From contig NW_006767434.1 in NCBI RefSeq assembly GCF_000264995.1, positions 674,969 through 738,968 of the forward strand: a stretch of DNA of 64,000 bases, given 5' to 3'. Every line of letters starts with the position of its first letter. Position 1 is the first letter of the stretch. A program made the translations under genes and the position numbers. Under the pieces are notes generated by a model that was not told the DNA's origin, did no database searches, and was given only the letters and a program-made list of their open reading frames with translations. Below are positions 37,705 to 48,650 of the stretch, piece by piece. This DNA comes from Punctularia strigosozonata HHB-11173 SS5 (Eukaryota > Basidiomycota > Agaricomycetes > Corticiales > Punctulariaceae).

Positions 37705-39457
37705 GGTAGTCGTGTCGGCCACAGGGTCAGGGATGTCGGGGTTGACGAGGAATGTTCGCTGGAAGGCGGGGGGCTATAAGCAACGGCCATGTCGGGCGAA
37801 CGGTAGCTTGACGATCGCAGGGCGGAGGCGGGCATCCCGGACATCTGCATCTCCCACGCCACCCGCCCTCCAACTGCCCGCCGGCCGCCGCTCGACAACT
37901 TCCGTGACGTCGACGCTAACCGGCGGCTCCAAATGCGCTTCCGCTTTCCGCTCACTGGCCACTTTGTCTTGCTAGGTAGCGCGCATTACTCGAAGAAAGC
38001 TACTCTCTTTGCCGTGAGCGCTCATTGGATGGTTATCCGAGCCAATCACAATGATCTACGTCGCTGCTCATCCTCTCTCACACCACTGGCAACAGGGCTT
38101 TGATACCAGCGCTCTGGGCGACAACCTGCGCTGTTCTTCAGCATTCTTTTTGCGATGGATTCCTGCCAAGCAGGTATTTGTTTCTCCAGCTGACGCGCTC
38201 GATGGTAGCTGGATGCGCCTGTTCGTGCTGGTCCCCACGCTCATCGGTCGCGCTTCTTGCATACCCTTTTGCGGGGCAGAACCAAATCTGGGCTCAGAGT
38301 CTCAGGGCCGTCATCACCGAGCGCAATCTCAGCGGGCGCAAATGGGCTCAAGGCCGGTACACCCGACCCATCGCCGTCTTTAACCTCGCTGTCCCCGCGG
38401 CGGGCATCTCGCGATCCTGGCCAACTCGGGCGCTGTGCCGTGGCCTGCCTCCCGCGCATCAACGATCTTCGTCGGCACATCGGTGGGAGTGGATGCTCTG
38501 GGTGGCGTCCGGGGCGCGTTCTCCGGTTCTCATGCGTTCTACGAGACAGCTGTCTATGGTTAAGTCTGATATCGATGTGTCGCCGGCGCTCATTTCCACC
38601 ATCTCCGGTGTCCCGTTCGGTGGCCCACTCCGACTCTTCGCCGCGCACGTTCGGTACTTGAATCGTCAATGCCACGCGATGTTGGATCCAGGCATCCTGA
38701 TCTTGGAAATGTCGCCGCCCGCATTCTTGGACGAGACGAGTTCATCGTCTCTGCCAGAGGCGGGTCGTATGTATCGATGCACCATCTTAAAAGCATTCAC
38801 TCTTGCCATAAACGGTACAGATTCGTCCCTCTCTGCTGTCAGTGCCGGCGCGACTCGTACTCATCCTTGGGAAACGCGGTCGGCTCCGGATCATGGTGAA
38901 TTTTGTCCTTATGGGGGCTTTCACGGATGGCGTCCAATCTACTGTGTTCCCTCGCCGCTCGCGCTTCGAGCTGTTTACATCGCCCCGTTTCCTTTCTGCA
39001 TGCAAGCAACCGATTGATCCCGTCAAGGACATATCTTGCCTTGCCTTGTTTTCCGGCCAAGAACAGATGAAACCACTCGTGAGGATCATCTCGCACGGGC
39101 TTAACACGCCGAACCTTTGCCGCCATAAGTACGACCACCACGCAGTCACCGCTGGTGTTATATGGAACCTGCAATCGTCGGCGATGCACATATGAAGGCT
39201 GCTTAAGGTGTCAATAGTCCCTCTTTTTCGACGCACCGATCACCGGCGGACCACACGCGACCTTGCGAGATACAGGGAGTATCTCGTTTCTCGCATGTAC
39301 TGTATCGGTATATTGATGACATCACTGTACATCGATGAAAATCAAAACTTCACTGTCCAGCCGGCTGCCTCAGGCTCCCATCTGCAAGTTTTGTTTGCGG
39401 TTATTGATGTTTTCAGCAATGATAAAACATGTACGCTATTTGCGAAGTCCTAAATAA
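37705..39457. other. Coding-like fragments on the + strand, not recognised
   Basis: The first 300 bases should include the P450 promoter. From about 38050 to 39020 the + strand carries overlapping open stretches in two or three frames. One of 305 codons starts at 38100; another stretch around 38390-38555 reads GAVPWPASRAS then FVGTSVGVDALGGVRGAF. Both look more protein-like than the surrounding DNA, and a possible GT...AG intron can be placed at 38553, but no family is recognised and I could not build one consistent gene. It may be a decayed gene or a multi-exon gene of an unfamiliar family. Confidence 0.35.
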
Positions 39458-39550
39458 GCATTAATGGGGTAGTGGTAACCTGGGTCGTTGCCAGCGAATC
39501 CGTTCAATGGACGAATTCGACCCGCCGGGGGTTCGATTCCCCCTTAATGC
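39458..39550 (+). tRNA. tRNA-Gly (anticodon GCC) with a 23-nt intron
   Basis: The acceptor stem GCATTAA pairs perfectly with TTAATGC at the 3' end. The T-arm is GGGGG-TTCGATT-CCCCC. The D-arm is GGGT-AGTGGTA-ACCT. The anticodon stem GGTCG pairs with CGACC, with loop TTGCCA + T. The anticodon GCC is at 39490-39492. The intron (39494-39516) sits one base 3' of the anticodon, the canonical place. A discriminator A follows at 39551. All helices close, so the gene looks functional. Confidence 0.92.
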
Positions 39551-39950
39551 AATAACTTTTGCTTTGGTGCAACATTTCTCAGTTCTTGACGCCCTTACCT
39601 CTTCCCATGACCTATGTGGTGGTATTCTCTGTTTCTTTCACCGTTCCATCGTCATCTCACCGTACTGTCTGCTGATCAGCCATGAAATCAAGAATGATAA
39701 TTCCAACACTGGGATTGGTGGCACTGCAACCAAGATTCTCAAAGCTTTTGGGTTGTGTCGAGCTTGGGAAGGCACCGGCCTGTGCCCAAGAGCAAGATCA
39801 ACTATGTTCTTTGTCCACACCAGCAGTCAGCCTGGCCTGCACAGTGGCCCAATTATAACCTCTCTTCACACCCATTGCCAAATACAATTACACGCCCAGG
39901 CACTCACTGTGGACCTTTAATTTTGTATTTCCAATGAACACAATAGTCTA

Positions 39951-42361
39951 CCACTTTGCTCTTATCCCAATGCATTTAATGAATGGCTTTCTCTGGTTTT
40001 GGTCTAGGGAGTTGTTAAAAAAATCATAGACCAATAAAAGTTGAAAATCTGTTTACCATCATGATCTTGGCCTGATGTGGCATAAAAGCTTCCAGCAGCA
40101 TAAAGTTGACTGCTTGCTGGACTATGCAAATGCTCAGTAGTAATATGATAATCCCAACTTTGTGACATACCCATTAAAGTTTCACCCACACGTAATGGCA
40201 GCCGTAACTGGGGTGCTGCAGGGTCAAAGAGCCCGGTATGACTAGATAGTCTGTCCGCTGGGATGTAGGGTGCATTGTTTGTCTGATGCACAGAATTCTG
40301 GGCCTTTGTCATTAGGCCATAGCTGCCTTTTTGTCTGAGCGTGCCATAGCGGTGCTATATTGATTAGCAAGCGAACAGTACATGTTACTGTCCTTGAGTG
40401 CTTGTACGATGTCGTTGTCACGTGTCGATCCAGACCGACCTACGCCAATCCGCTCCGCCGATCGTCACCGATCTACGCCGATCTTCTCCAATCCGATCTC
40501 CGACCCTTCACCGACTCCTTCACCGACGCCGATCCCGACTTTCCCGTTTCGGTCGAAGGCGGGATACGCCTATCACATGCGCCGGGCCACCGGCGGCTCA
40601 ACGCCCCGGTGGTTCCAGATCTTGAACGGATTCAACTCCGGTTTTCCTGTTTTCCTGTTCCCTTTGTCTGACATCATAGCTTCCCTTTGTAGACTTTAGT
40701 TTCCCGTCGCTTGCGACGGATCTTTCGGTCCGATCTTTCCGCCTCTTCTGTAGATATGTTCCCTTTGTGTTCCATACGATATATCTCGTCTCCGAATGTT
40801 CCCTTTGTGCGCTGAACGGCGCCTCCGATCTCCGACTCTCCGACTTTGCCATTGTTCTCTTTTGTACATATAAACCGTCGAACTGTACCGTAGATAGTCA
40901 GTTCGAATATCGACTAAGCTTCACTCTATTCCTCCTGCGGACTCAGAGCGCGTAGCAGCCTAGCGCACGAGCTTAGGCTTGGTCCGCATCCGATCTCGAC
41001 TCCACCAACACTTCCGACTTATCGACTTCACGCCGACGTGTCTCCGACTCCGCTCCGACTTCACTCTTGAGTTCCTCCCTTCTATTTCATTCTATTCTAC
41101 GTATATACGTTTCGGACTTCGGTCCTCCGACTCCGTTACCCCTTGTCCGTATCCGATCTTGACAGTCGTCTTGGAGGACCGCATTCAGCAGTTGGTCAAA
41201 GTTGTAAACCACATATCCGAACTGTAATCAGGAAAATTAGTCTCCTACTGCTCAGGGTAACTGCAACAACACATACCGCCTTGTCTTCACAAGGAGCAGT
41301 ATCTGCATTGTTGTCCTTCTTCCATAATATGTATGCGACAGCTTTCTTATCATCAGGGGCTTTCACCAGGTGAAAGTCGTTCTCCTCCAGACAAATAGCA
41401 TCATGGTGAAGGATCTGACCACTCTCTAAGGCTTGAGCGAAGGATGCCTTAGATTCAAACATAGCCTTTCCTGTCTGTAGCCGAGCCATATTGCCTCTTC
41501 TCCAATCATCTTCACTGCTTTCTTGACATGAAGCAGGGTATTCCTCATCGGCCGTGCGCGCTCGGTAAATATTTTGTGGACCTTAGATTTAGTGTCCCCA
41601 TAGTGGTGTTTCTGGCAAAGAACATTCCAAACAAACTGCCACAACCATTCAGCTGCCCCTGGATTCGCAGTATCCTGTCCATTCTCGAGCTAAACATAGG
41701 TTTCATATATTCAACACAACATGCTCTAGCCGTTATTCAATGGGACCACCTACTATTCTCAAAAGGTTCTGAATTTCAGGAAGGCCCTTCAGCTGGTTCT
41801 TCTCTGCCTTCAGGTGTGCCTGTCTCTCTTTGAGGCATGAAACGAAGATCTCCTTGGTGCCCATGGGCATGGCAGTCCGTAGAATTTGTCTCCAGCATTC
41901 GTCCTCAGAGGCTTCTTCCATTTTTGGCAATCCAAGTACGTATACAAGTCAACAGTTCACGTCTCAATATGCTGCTGAAGTTCTGTGCGGAGCCTTGTGC
42001 TGACTGAAGCATAGAAGGGTCACTTAACATGGGAGGATGTAGCTGATTCTGAACTCACCATTCCGACAGCTTCAACCGTTACATTATCAACGGCACTTGA
42101 ATGCACAGTGGCCCATTCCACATCATATTGAGATCCCTTCTCCAGGCAACTAATATCGAAGGAAGGTATTGCCATAACATGATGTAAGGCACCTTGTGGG
42201 TCATCTTCACGGTATCCAACCTCTACTCGGACCCTTTTGGCACGGAGTCCTGGAGAGGGTGGTGGAGAAGAAGTTGGGGAGAGAGGGCTCATCGGGCAAT
42301 CTATGGACAGGCCACAACTGTGCGCGAGGGCTTCAAGTTGATCTTCAGCGAGACTCATCAC
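39951..42361 (-). pseudogene. Remains of an unrecognised multi-exon gene, interrupted by a solo LTR
   Basis: Several minus-strand open stretches follow one another with plausible intron borders: 42361-42020 (Pro/Ser-rich, GLSIDCPMSPLSPTS), 41930-41733 (ECWRQILRTAMPMGTKEIF), 41644-41426 (KKAVKMIGEEAIWLGY), 41489-41196 and 40312-40004 (ADRLSSHTGLFDPAAPQLRL). They look like parts of one protein with no family I know. The solo LTR at 40416-41164 lies inside the last part, and the sequence on both sides of it also reads as coding on the minus strand. The gene is therefore probably non-functional. It resembles the lineage-specific proteins that accumulate near transposons in Agaricomycetes. Confidence 0.45.
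40416..41164 (+). mobile_element. Solo LTR, family A, 749 bp
   Basis: It begins TGTCACGTG and ends GATCTTGACA, so the termini TGTCA/TGACA are inverted. A perfect 5-bp target duplication GTCGT stands at 40411-40415 and 41165-41169. No internal retroelement sequence is present, so the copy arose by LTR-LTR recombination. It matches the LTR end at 1-410 in block order but with clear divergence, so the two are not recent sisters. The superfamily is undetermined. Confidence 0.92.
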
Positions 42362-43555
42362 TTCCGGGCTGAGCTTCCTGCAGATCTGTGGGCATGCACA
42401 GATCTTTTGTCAGCAGCAAGGAATGAATGGACAAAAGAAGCGGGAAGGATGAGAGAGCTCACAGCAGCCTGGCTGGACATTCGGACGATTCGGAGGTGTT
42501 GTGAGCACTAATTGCACGTGTCAATTACGCGGTGTGTGCGTGGCTTGGCTTCTGAGTGCTATGGATGGGATCAGGACCAGGGTCAGCCAGGATCGCGAAA
42601 CGCGGTCGTAAGATATAACTGAGTAGTACAATGCACGGGACGATGACGGAAGCTGGGAAATCTGCCCTGGGTCTTCTTCGCGCGCACAAGATTCGCGGCA
42701 GGGCGTGTCGTTGGGTGATATGTCTGCCTCGATCGAAGCGCAGTGAGCCACGCAAGCCCTGGTGGTTCGTGTTCATGTATATATGCCCTGGAGCGTGAGC
42801 TGGGTGGGAGAGAAGAGGACGAGGAGAGGACAGGCGCATGGAGAGAAAAGGGCAGAAGGCGTGAGGGGCCAAGAGCTGAGCAGGGGCGTGCTCCGGTCCT
42901 CTGCGCGAGGTCAATATCCATCAACCGTCTCCGTTCTTTACCCCAGCCTCCGGTCTCATCGACATTTGCTCATTCATCGCGTAATATATACCAATCTGCA
43001 CAAATCGAGGATATCGCGTTGCCGGCTAGGGTCAGGCGACGAGAAGGCAATGGCAACCTGCATTGACTCTATCGCACTTGAACAGGACATGCTCATCAAT
43101 CGCTGCCACCACTTCAGGACACATCAGAAAACTATGCACCTCCGGTTGCCTGGCAAAGCCTCTCTGCGGAGTGCCTGGGGGCCAAGGTTGAGAGCTCCTC
43201 CCACCACTGGTTGAACGAGGCCAGTGTTTGGGTACCTGACAGTATCATGTCACACCCAAACCTGCAGGATCCCTATGTCCCATTCATTGGGGCCGCCAAA
43301 TGGACCCATCTGCTCAAAAGCGGCTGGCACAACGACAACATTTGGCGTGCACTCCGAGTCGATCCTGCGTCTCTAGACAACCACCTCGCCTGTCCGCTCT
43401 GGACCTATCTGGCCATGTATAACGCTGATGGAGCTTTGAAGGGCATCACGAAGATTGAACAGATGCTGCATCCTCAGGAACCCGTCACCCACGTCATCCA
43501 ACTCGCTTGGGATGAAGAAAAGGTAAATCAACCGATCCTCCAGCGTGAGCTGTAC

Positions 43556-44023
43556 TGTCAGGGTACGCGCTGGACCTCCTAGGAGCAGTGTGGATCCCTT
43601 GGGACGGTGGCGGAGACGCTGTCACACAAGGCAGGGAAGCAACTGAGAATATATACAAAGATACGAGGTGAATACACATACCTGTCGCACAAGGCAGGGA
43701 AGCAACTGAGAGAACAAGTCTGAGTTGCTCCCTGGTGCGACAGACGACTATATAGTAGCTGAATAATCCATCAGTAAAACAAGGGACAGTCCAATGAGAG
43801 AAGAGGAGGCTCCTAGGGGCACGTGACCCATGGAACGGAGGGCTGCATGTTGTGCGGAGGCCCTAGAAGACCCAAAAGGATAGAAGAATGTATGGGGCTC
43901 CTAGGAAACCCGAAAGGATGGAAGGAGCATCTGGGAGCTCCTAGGAAACCTGAAAGGGTAAAAGGAGCGTGTGGGGAATGCGGGGAAACAGGAAAAGACG
44001 AGTACTGGAGGCATGCCATGACA
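43556..44023 (+). mobile_element. Solo LTR, family B, copy 1 (468 bp)
   Basis: It starts TGTCAGGGTACGCGCTGGACC-like and ends GCCATGACA. The flanking 5-mers are TGTAC (43551-43555) and TGTAT (44024-44028), a target duplication with one difference. Inside is a TATA-like ACTATATAGTAG and a CCAATGAG box, and the tract GCAAGGCAGGGAAGCAAC-like occurs twice. No internal element remains. Confidence 0.88.
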
Positions 44024-46418
44024 TGTATGACCTCAAGCGTGGTTGGTATGTCTCTGAGGACCTTGCCATGCGTTGGGACGATTACAACGCCCACCTCAAG
44101 CACTTTTGCAACGGCAATCTAGGCATCTCGAGTGAGCCCCCGCCCAACGTCTTTTTTGATTGCATGTGTTCTCATGCCTCCCGTCCAGACAGATGCACCT
44201 TGTACATGTTCCGTTGCACAGCCAGCAAGAACTTCACCAGATATCTTGTGACCGAAGCTCGAAATCAGATCATGATGCATGCCTGTGCCACCCAGACCTC
44301 TGCAGTGCGTCTTCCAGCCCACCGTTTTTGCCGCCCTGTTGGGGCCAGTCACACTTGCTCACATATGTCACACCAGTGGAGCTACATGCCCAAAATGACC
44401 ATCGTCAACCTGTCAAGTCTCTTCCTCGCCCAGCCTGAGGACCACAGCACCCTCCAGAGGTGGAAGGTCAGTCCGCCATCTCCTGCTTCCTCCTTGCAAC
44501 ATGAATCACAGCCCTTACATTGTGTGTTCTGTGTGCACAGACTGTTCTCTTGTTGACCGCGATCACAGATGCCTATGATTATGGCCGCTGCGGACCACAC
44601 AGCACTGCTCAATGATCCCATGCTCATCAGCATGCGAAACAAGCGGGATGAGATGAGCGATCCATGCAGCACTGCACTGCCTGAATCGCGGAAACCCTCA
44701 TCTGCATATCCTTGCTCTCCAGTTCCATCAGCAGATGGTCAATCTCAAGGCCCTCATCCATTTGGATCCCACCCAAGATGCTGTCAAAGAGCTCCTTGCT
44801 CTCGATCCAGCATACATAGCCCACACAAACCAATACAACAGCCTTGTGGGCCGTCATGAACATCTGTATCTCGCAAGCGCCAGAAAAACCCATTTTGCAG
44901 GTGCTTCTGAACGGGTTCTGTCGGGCAAGGCACATCCTCGACCCCGCTTACCAATCGACATGTATCCTCATTCTTGACCCTAGCCATCCTCCACAATGGT
45001 CCCCTTGGCTGCCAAGAACCTCAACCTACCCGATCCTGCCTTGCCCAACCATGAGGAGACGGTGAGTAGCCAGGCCTACAACACAATAACGGTTCCTGGC
45101 GACACAACGACGGTTTTGGATGCCACGATCACGGTCTCTGCTGACACGACTGCATGCTTGGACACCACGACCACGGTTCCCAAAGCCGCGTCTTGGATGT
45201 GACAACAATGGTCCACAATGCTGCCTTGAACGCTGTCCTCACCAATCCTCTCCTATTGGTGTAGATGACCATCGCCGATGCACCCGAAACCCGCACCAAC
45301 AAACATCTGCTCAACTCAATCAATGCTCTCCTCCGGCTCCCAGAGGAACGCCATAGCACATACTATCCAGAAGAAGGTCCGACGACAGACGGCAAATGTC
45401 CGGTATGCAAGGAAACACTTGCGTGCGTATGCCTCTGTGTCCTGTTTGTGATATGGAATCCTGAGCATGGCTGCAGCAAAATGCTCAGTTGCAATTACTA
45501 CCCAGGCCAGCACATTCACGCATGCCTCACACATCACAAACAAGAGATGGCCATTGCCAGGCTCAACGGGTGTTACGCAGGCAGCCCCCACTGCTGTCCG
45601 TGGGCTGGGTGCAAGCACCAAGATCTATGGTCGACACAAAATGGCTTTCTTGGCCATGTCCTTGTCCATGCCAAGCACCGCCAAAGCAGAATGCTCTGAG
45701 GCTGCTGCAAATGGACTGTCCGAGGACTCAAATGCGGTGCAAGCCCCGACGACTGGATTGCCCATCTGGAGGAAGTTCACAATGTGATCCGGGATTCAAA
45801 GGTCAACATCAAGTATTGTTTCATCTGCTCATGCTGGTAACACATTTTGTGTTGATGTCGCCGCGACGTCCGTGCTCACTGGCCAAATCCTCGTCAGGTT
45901 CAATATATATGGCAGCAGCGAGGAGTGGGAGGGCCACCAGGCTGAACACTTTGACCAATTATTTGAGGCATTTGCAACATGCAGCAATGCGATCGACTGC
46001 GCTGAGCCTCCGATACTTGTCCAGCACGTCAACGGATATACAATCACAGCAAGGGGTTCGACAGCAAGTAGCTCGAGCTCCATGGATATTTGCGCAGGGG
46101 CATGTGTTATGCACCGATGTTCTGTCCCTGGTGTGTCTTTGATGAAGAGGAACATGGGGTGGCAACTCGGATGAAGCAGTGAGGGCTTCATATTCTCACA
46201 CATTCCATTTTGCTGATGGACATGGCATACCCAGATGGACGGACTCAACGCAGCTGAAAACCCATCTTGCGGCCCACCTTGCGAAGATTACAGACCATCA
46301 AACAATCTGTCGGGTTCCCAGCTGTGGGTGTCATATGTTTTCCATTGACGGACTAGGCATGCACATCATCACTGCCCATCACCTGCCTGTCTATGGCATC
46401 ACCAAGCACACCAAGCAC

Positions 46419-46898
46419 TGTCATGGCACACCTCCAGTACTCGTCTTTTCCTGTTTCCTCGCATTCCCCACACGCTCTTCTTACCCTTTCAGGTTTCCTA
46501 GGAGCTCCCAGATGCTGCTTCCATCCTTTTGGGTTTCCTAGGAGCCCCATACATTCTTCTATCCTTTTGGGTCTCCTAGGGCCTCTGCGCGTCATGCGGC
46601 CTTCCTAGGCCGTTCCACTGGTCATATGCTGGGCACCCAAGGAGCCTCCCTCTCTCTCATTGGACCATCCCTCGCGTTGCTGATGGATTACTCAGCTACT
46701 ATATAGCCGACTGTCGCACCAGGGAGCAACTCCGACTTGTTCTCTCAGTTGCTTCCCTGCCTTGTGTGACAGGTATGTGTATTTCCATCGTATATTTGTA
46801 TATATGCTCAGTTGCTTCCCTGCCTTGTGCGACAGCATCTCTGCCACTGTCTCAAGGGATCCACGCTGCTCCTAGGAGGCCCAGCGCGTACCCTGACA
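46419..46898 (-). mobile_element. Solo LTR, family B, copy 2, inverted (480 bp)
   Basis: This is the reverse complement of the same family: on the + strand it starts TGTCATGGC and ends TACCCTGACA. The flanking 5-mers AGCAC (46414-46418) and AGCAT (46899-46903) form a target duplication with one difference. It has the same doubled internal tract and TATA-like box as copy 1. Confidence 0.88.
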
Positions 46899-47619
46899 AG
46901 CATCATAGCCTCATGCTCCCACCCTCGCCAGCTGAACCACCACTCGGACAACAAGCTGAGCCTGTGCGACCTGCTGCTGCTGCTTTGGATCTGTGGTATC
47001 AATGCCTTGGCTGTTGCCAAGTCAAGAAGAACATCCAGAAGCACATCGGCGGTGCCTCGGAGCAAAAGCCGTGTTGCACAAAAGCTTGATATGTCCTCTT
47101 TGACAGAGACGCTCATGCAACCATTGGCCCAGTCATCGAGTGGAAGGTGAGCCCAGGCTTGTCTTCATTGCTGAGCGGCAGCATATGCAGGGCAAATGCT
47201 CCAGATAATCAACCAAGAAGGGCAAGGAGAGTCCTTTGAAACACATTTGCAGAAAGAACACGTGCAAGCTACGATGGATCGACATTTGTGAACACCTGAG
47301 TCTCGACAAAGATGGCCAATGCCACAACGCCTTCTGCAAAGTCGAACATGGGGTCCGCCGAGAGAAATGGCCTCTCATCAACTTTGATGAACAGCTCAAG
47401 ACCGCACCTCTGTTGGTGCCTGGCTTCATGCAAGCGCCTTCCAGGGCAGAAGTGTGTCCATTCCATCCACCGCTACTCACAGTTCCTGTCTCCCAGGTCA
47501 CAAAAATGCAACATGATCTCGATGCACGGCACAAGGAGACCGAGCATCTTTGCTCGGACAATCAGTGCCTCTGTTCACTCTCTGATCAACACCAAACGGA
47601 GTCTGAGAAACATAGGCTG

Positions 47620-48132
47620 TGTCAGGGTATGCACTGGACCTCCTAGGAGCAGTGTGGATCCCTCAGGACAGCAGCGGAGACACTGTTGCACAAGGCAGGG
47701 AAGCAACTGAGTATATATATGAAGGTATGAAGGAAATACACATACCTATCACACAAGGCAGGGAAACAACTGAGAGAACAAGTCTGAGTTGCTCCCTGGT
47801 GTGACAGGTGACTATATAGTAGCTGAATAATCCATCAGCAAAACAAGGGATGGTCCAATGAGACAAGAGGAGGGTCCTCGGGTGCCCAACACGCGACCAG
47901 TGGAACAGCCTAGGAAGGCCGCGCAATGCGTGGAGGCCCTAGGAGCACTGAGTGACAGAATGAAACAGGGGAAATGCCAAAAGGAAGTGCGTGGGAAGCC
48001 TAGGAAGGCGCGGGAGAGTGTAACCAAACAGGGAAGCAGAAGCAGGAGCAGGAGCAAACAAAATGGGACAGAAGCGGAACCAAAAGGGGAACAATGGGGA
48101 CATGAGGCGAGTGTGGAAGGTGTGCCCTGACA
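47620..48132 (+). mobile_element. Solo LTR, family B, copy 3 (513 bp)
   Basis: It starts TGTCAGGGTATGC and ends GCCCTGACA, with a perfect 5-bp target duplication GGCTG at 47615-47619 and 48133-48137. The first 300 bp follow copy 1 closely; the last 200 bp diverge. The exact duplication suggests it is the youngest of the three. Confidence 0.9.
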
Positions 48133-48594
48133 GGCTGGAGATCGAGCACCTGCGGGCACTCCTACAAAACAGACTGTCACACCCCGAGGTATTCTTGTAT
48201 TGTTGTATGTGCCCACCTTGCTAAATACTACAGCCTTCAACCTCCACACGGAGGGAGTCTTGAAACCACCAGCAAGAAGATGAGGAGAACTGGCCTCAAA
48301 AAGTGACACCTCCCGCCTGCACTGACTGCACCATCTGACGCATCCTGATCAGTGGCCTTGTAAACATGCCGTCGTGTACTCAAGTGATGCAGAAGATCAG
48401 TAAAATGTTGTGTGCTCATGTGCTCGTGTTGTGTGCTGGTGTGTGTTGTAGCAAAAACCTTTGAGAGAAATGACAAAGCCTTGTATCAATATGCCTATGC
48501 CCAGGTTTGGTTGCAACGAAACATCTCAGGTTTGCAATGGAAACCTGGGATATTGTAGGGTGAGCCTGTGCTGTTATATGTTATCATGTCCCAT

Positions 48595-48650
48595 TTGATG
48601 GGCGATTTTGACCTGCCAGGGGTTCAATTCCCCCTTAGTGCAATAGCTTT
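48595..48650 (+). pseudogene. Relic of the tRNA-Gly 3' half, including part of its intron
   Basis: The bases from TGATGGGCGA through CCCCCTTAGTGCAATAGC match the 3' half of the tRNA gene at 39458-39550, including the last intron bases and about ten bases 3' of the gene. The acceptor 3' strand (TTAGTGC) and the T-arm (GGGG-TTCAATT-CCCC) are recognisable, but no 5' half is present. Because intron and 3' flank are included, this is a DNA-level copy, not a mature-tRNA-derived SINE head. Confidence 0.7.

Larger units (their letters stand above)
43051..48230 (+). pseudogene. Unrecognised cysteine/histidine-rich (C2H2-like) multi-exon gene, hit by three solo LTRs
   Basis: A series of + strand exon-like stretches runs from an ATG near 43051 to about 48210. 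Early parts read IGAAKWTHLLKSGWHNDNIW and GWYVSEDLAMRWDDYNAHL. Later parts hold finger-like motifs: CPVC near 45402, CPWAGCKHQD...HVLVHAKH near 45598-45678, CRVPSCGCHMFS...HIITAHH near 46310-46380, and YQCLGCCQVKKNIQKH near 46992-47045. A probable coiled segment (EIEHLRALLQNRL) lies near 48130-48175. Three solo LTRs (43556, 46419, 47620) interrupt stretches that are coding on both sides. Intact relatives might be nucleic-acid-binding proteins, but no family is recognised. This copy is almost certainly dead. Confidence 0.5.

Noticed and set aside
43556-48132. The three related repeats as MITEs because of TGTCA/TGACA ends
   Set aside because: Inverted similarity is limited to the 5-bp termini, duplications are 5 bp, and TATA and CAAT-like boxes are present, which fits solo LTRs better.
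39458-48650. An integrative element bounded by tRNA attachment sites
   Set aside because: The two tRNA-like ends are only partly similar, the flanks diverge at once, and no integrase or recombinase was found between them. It is kept only as a possibility in the findings.
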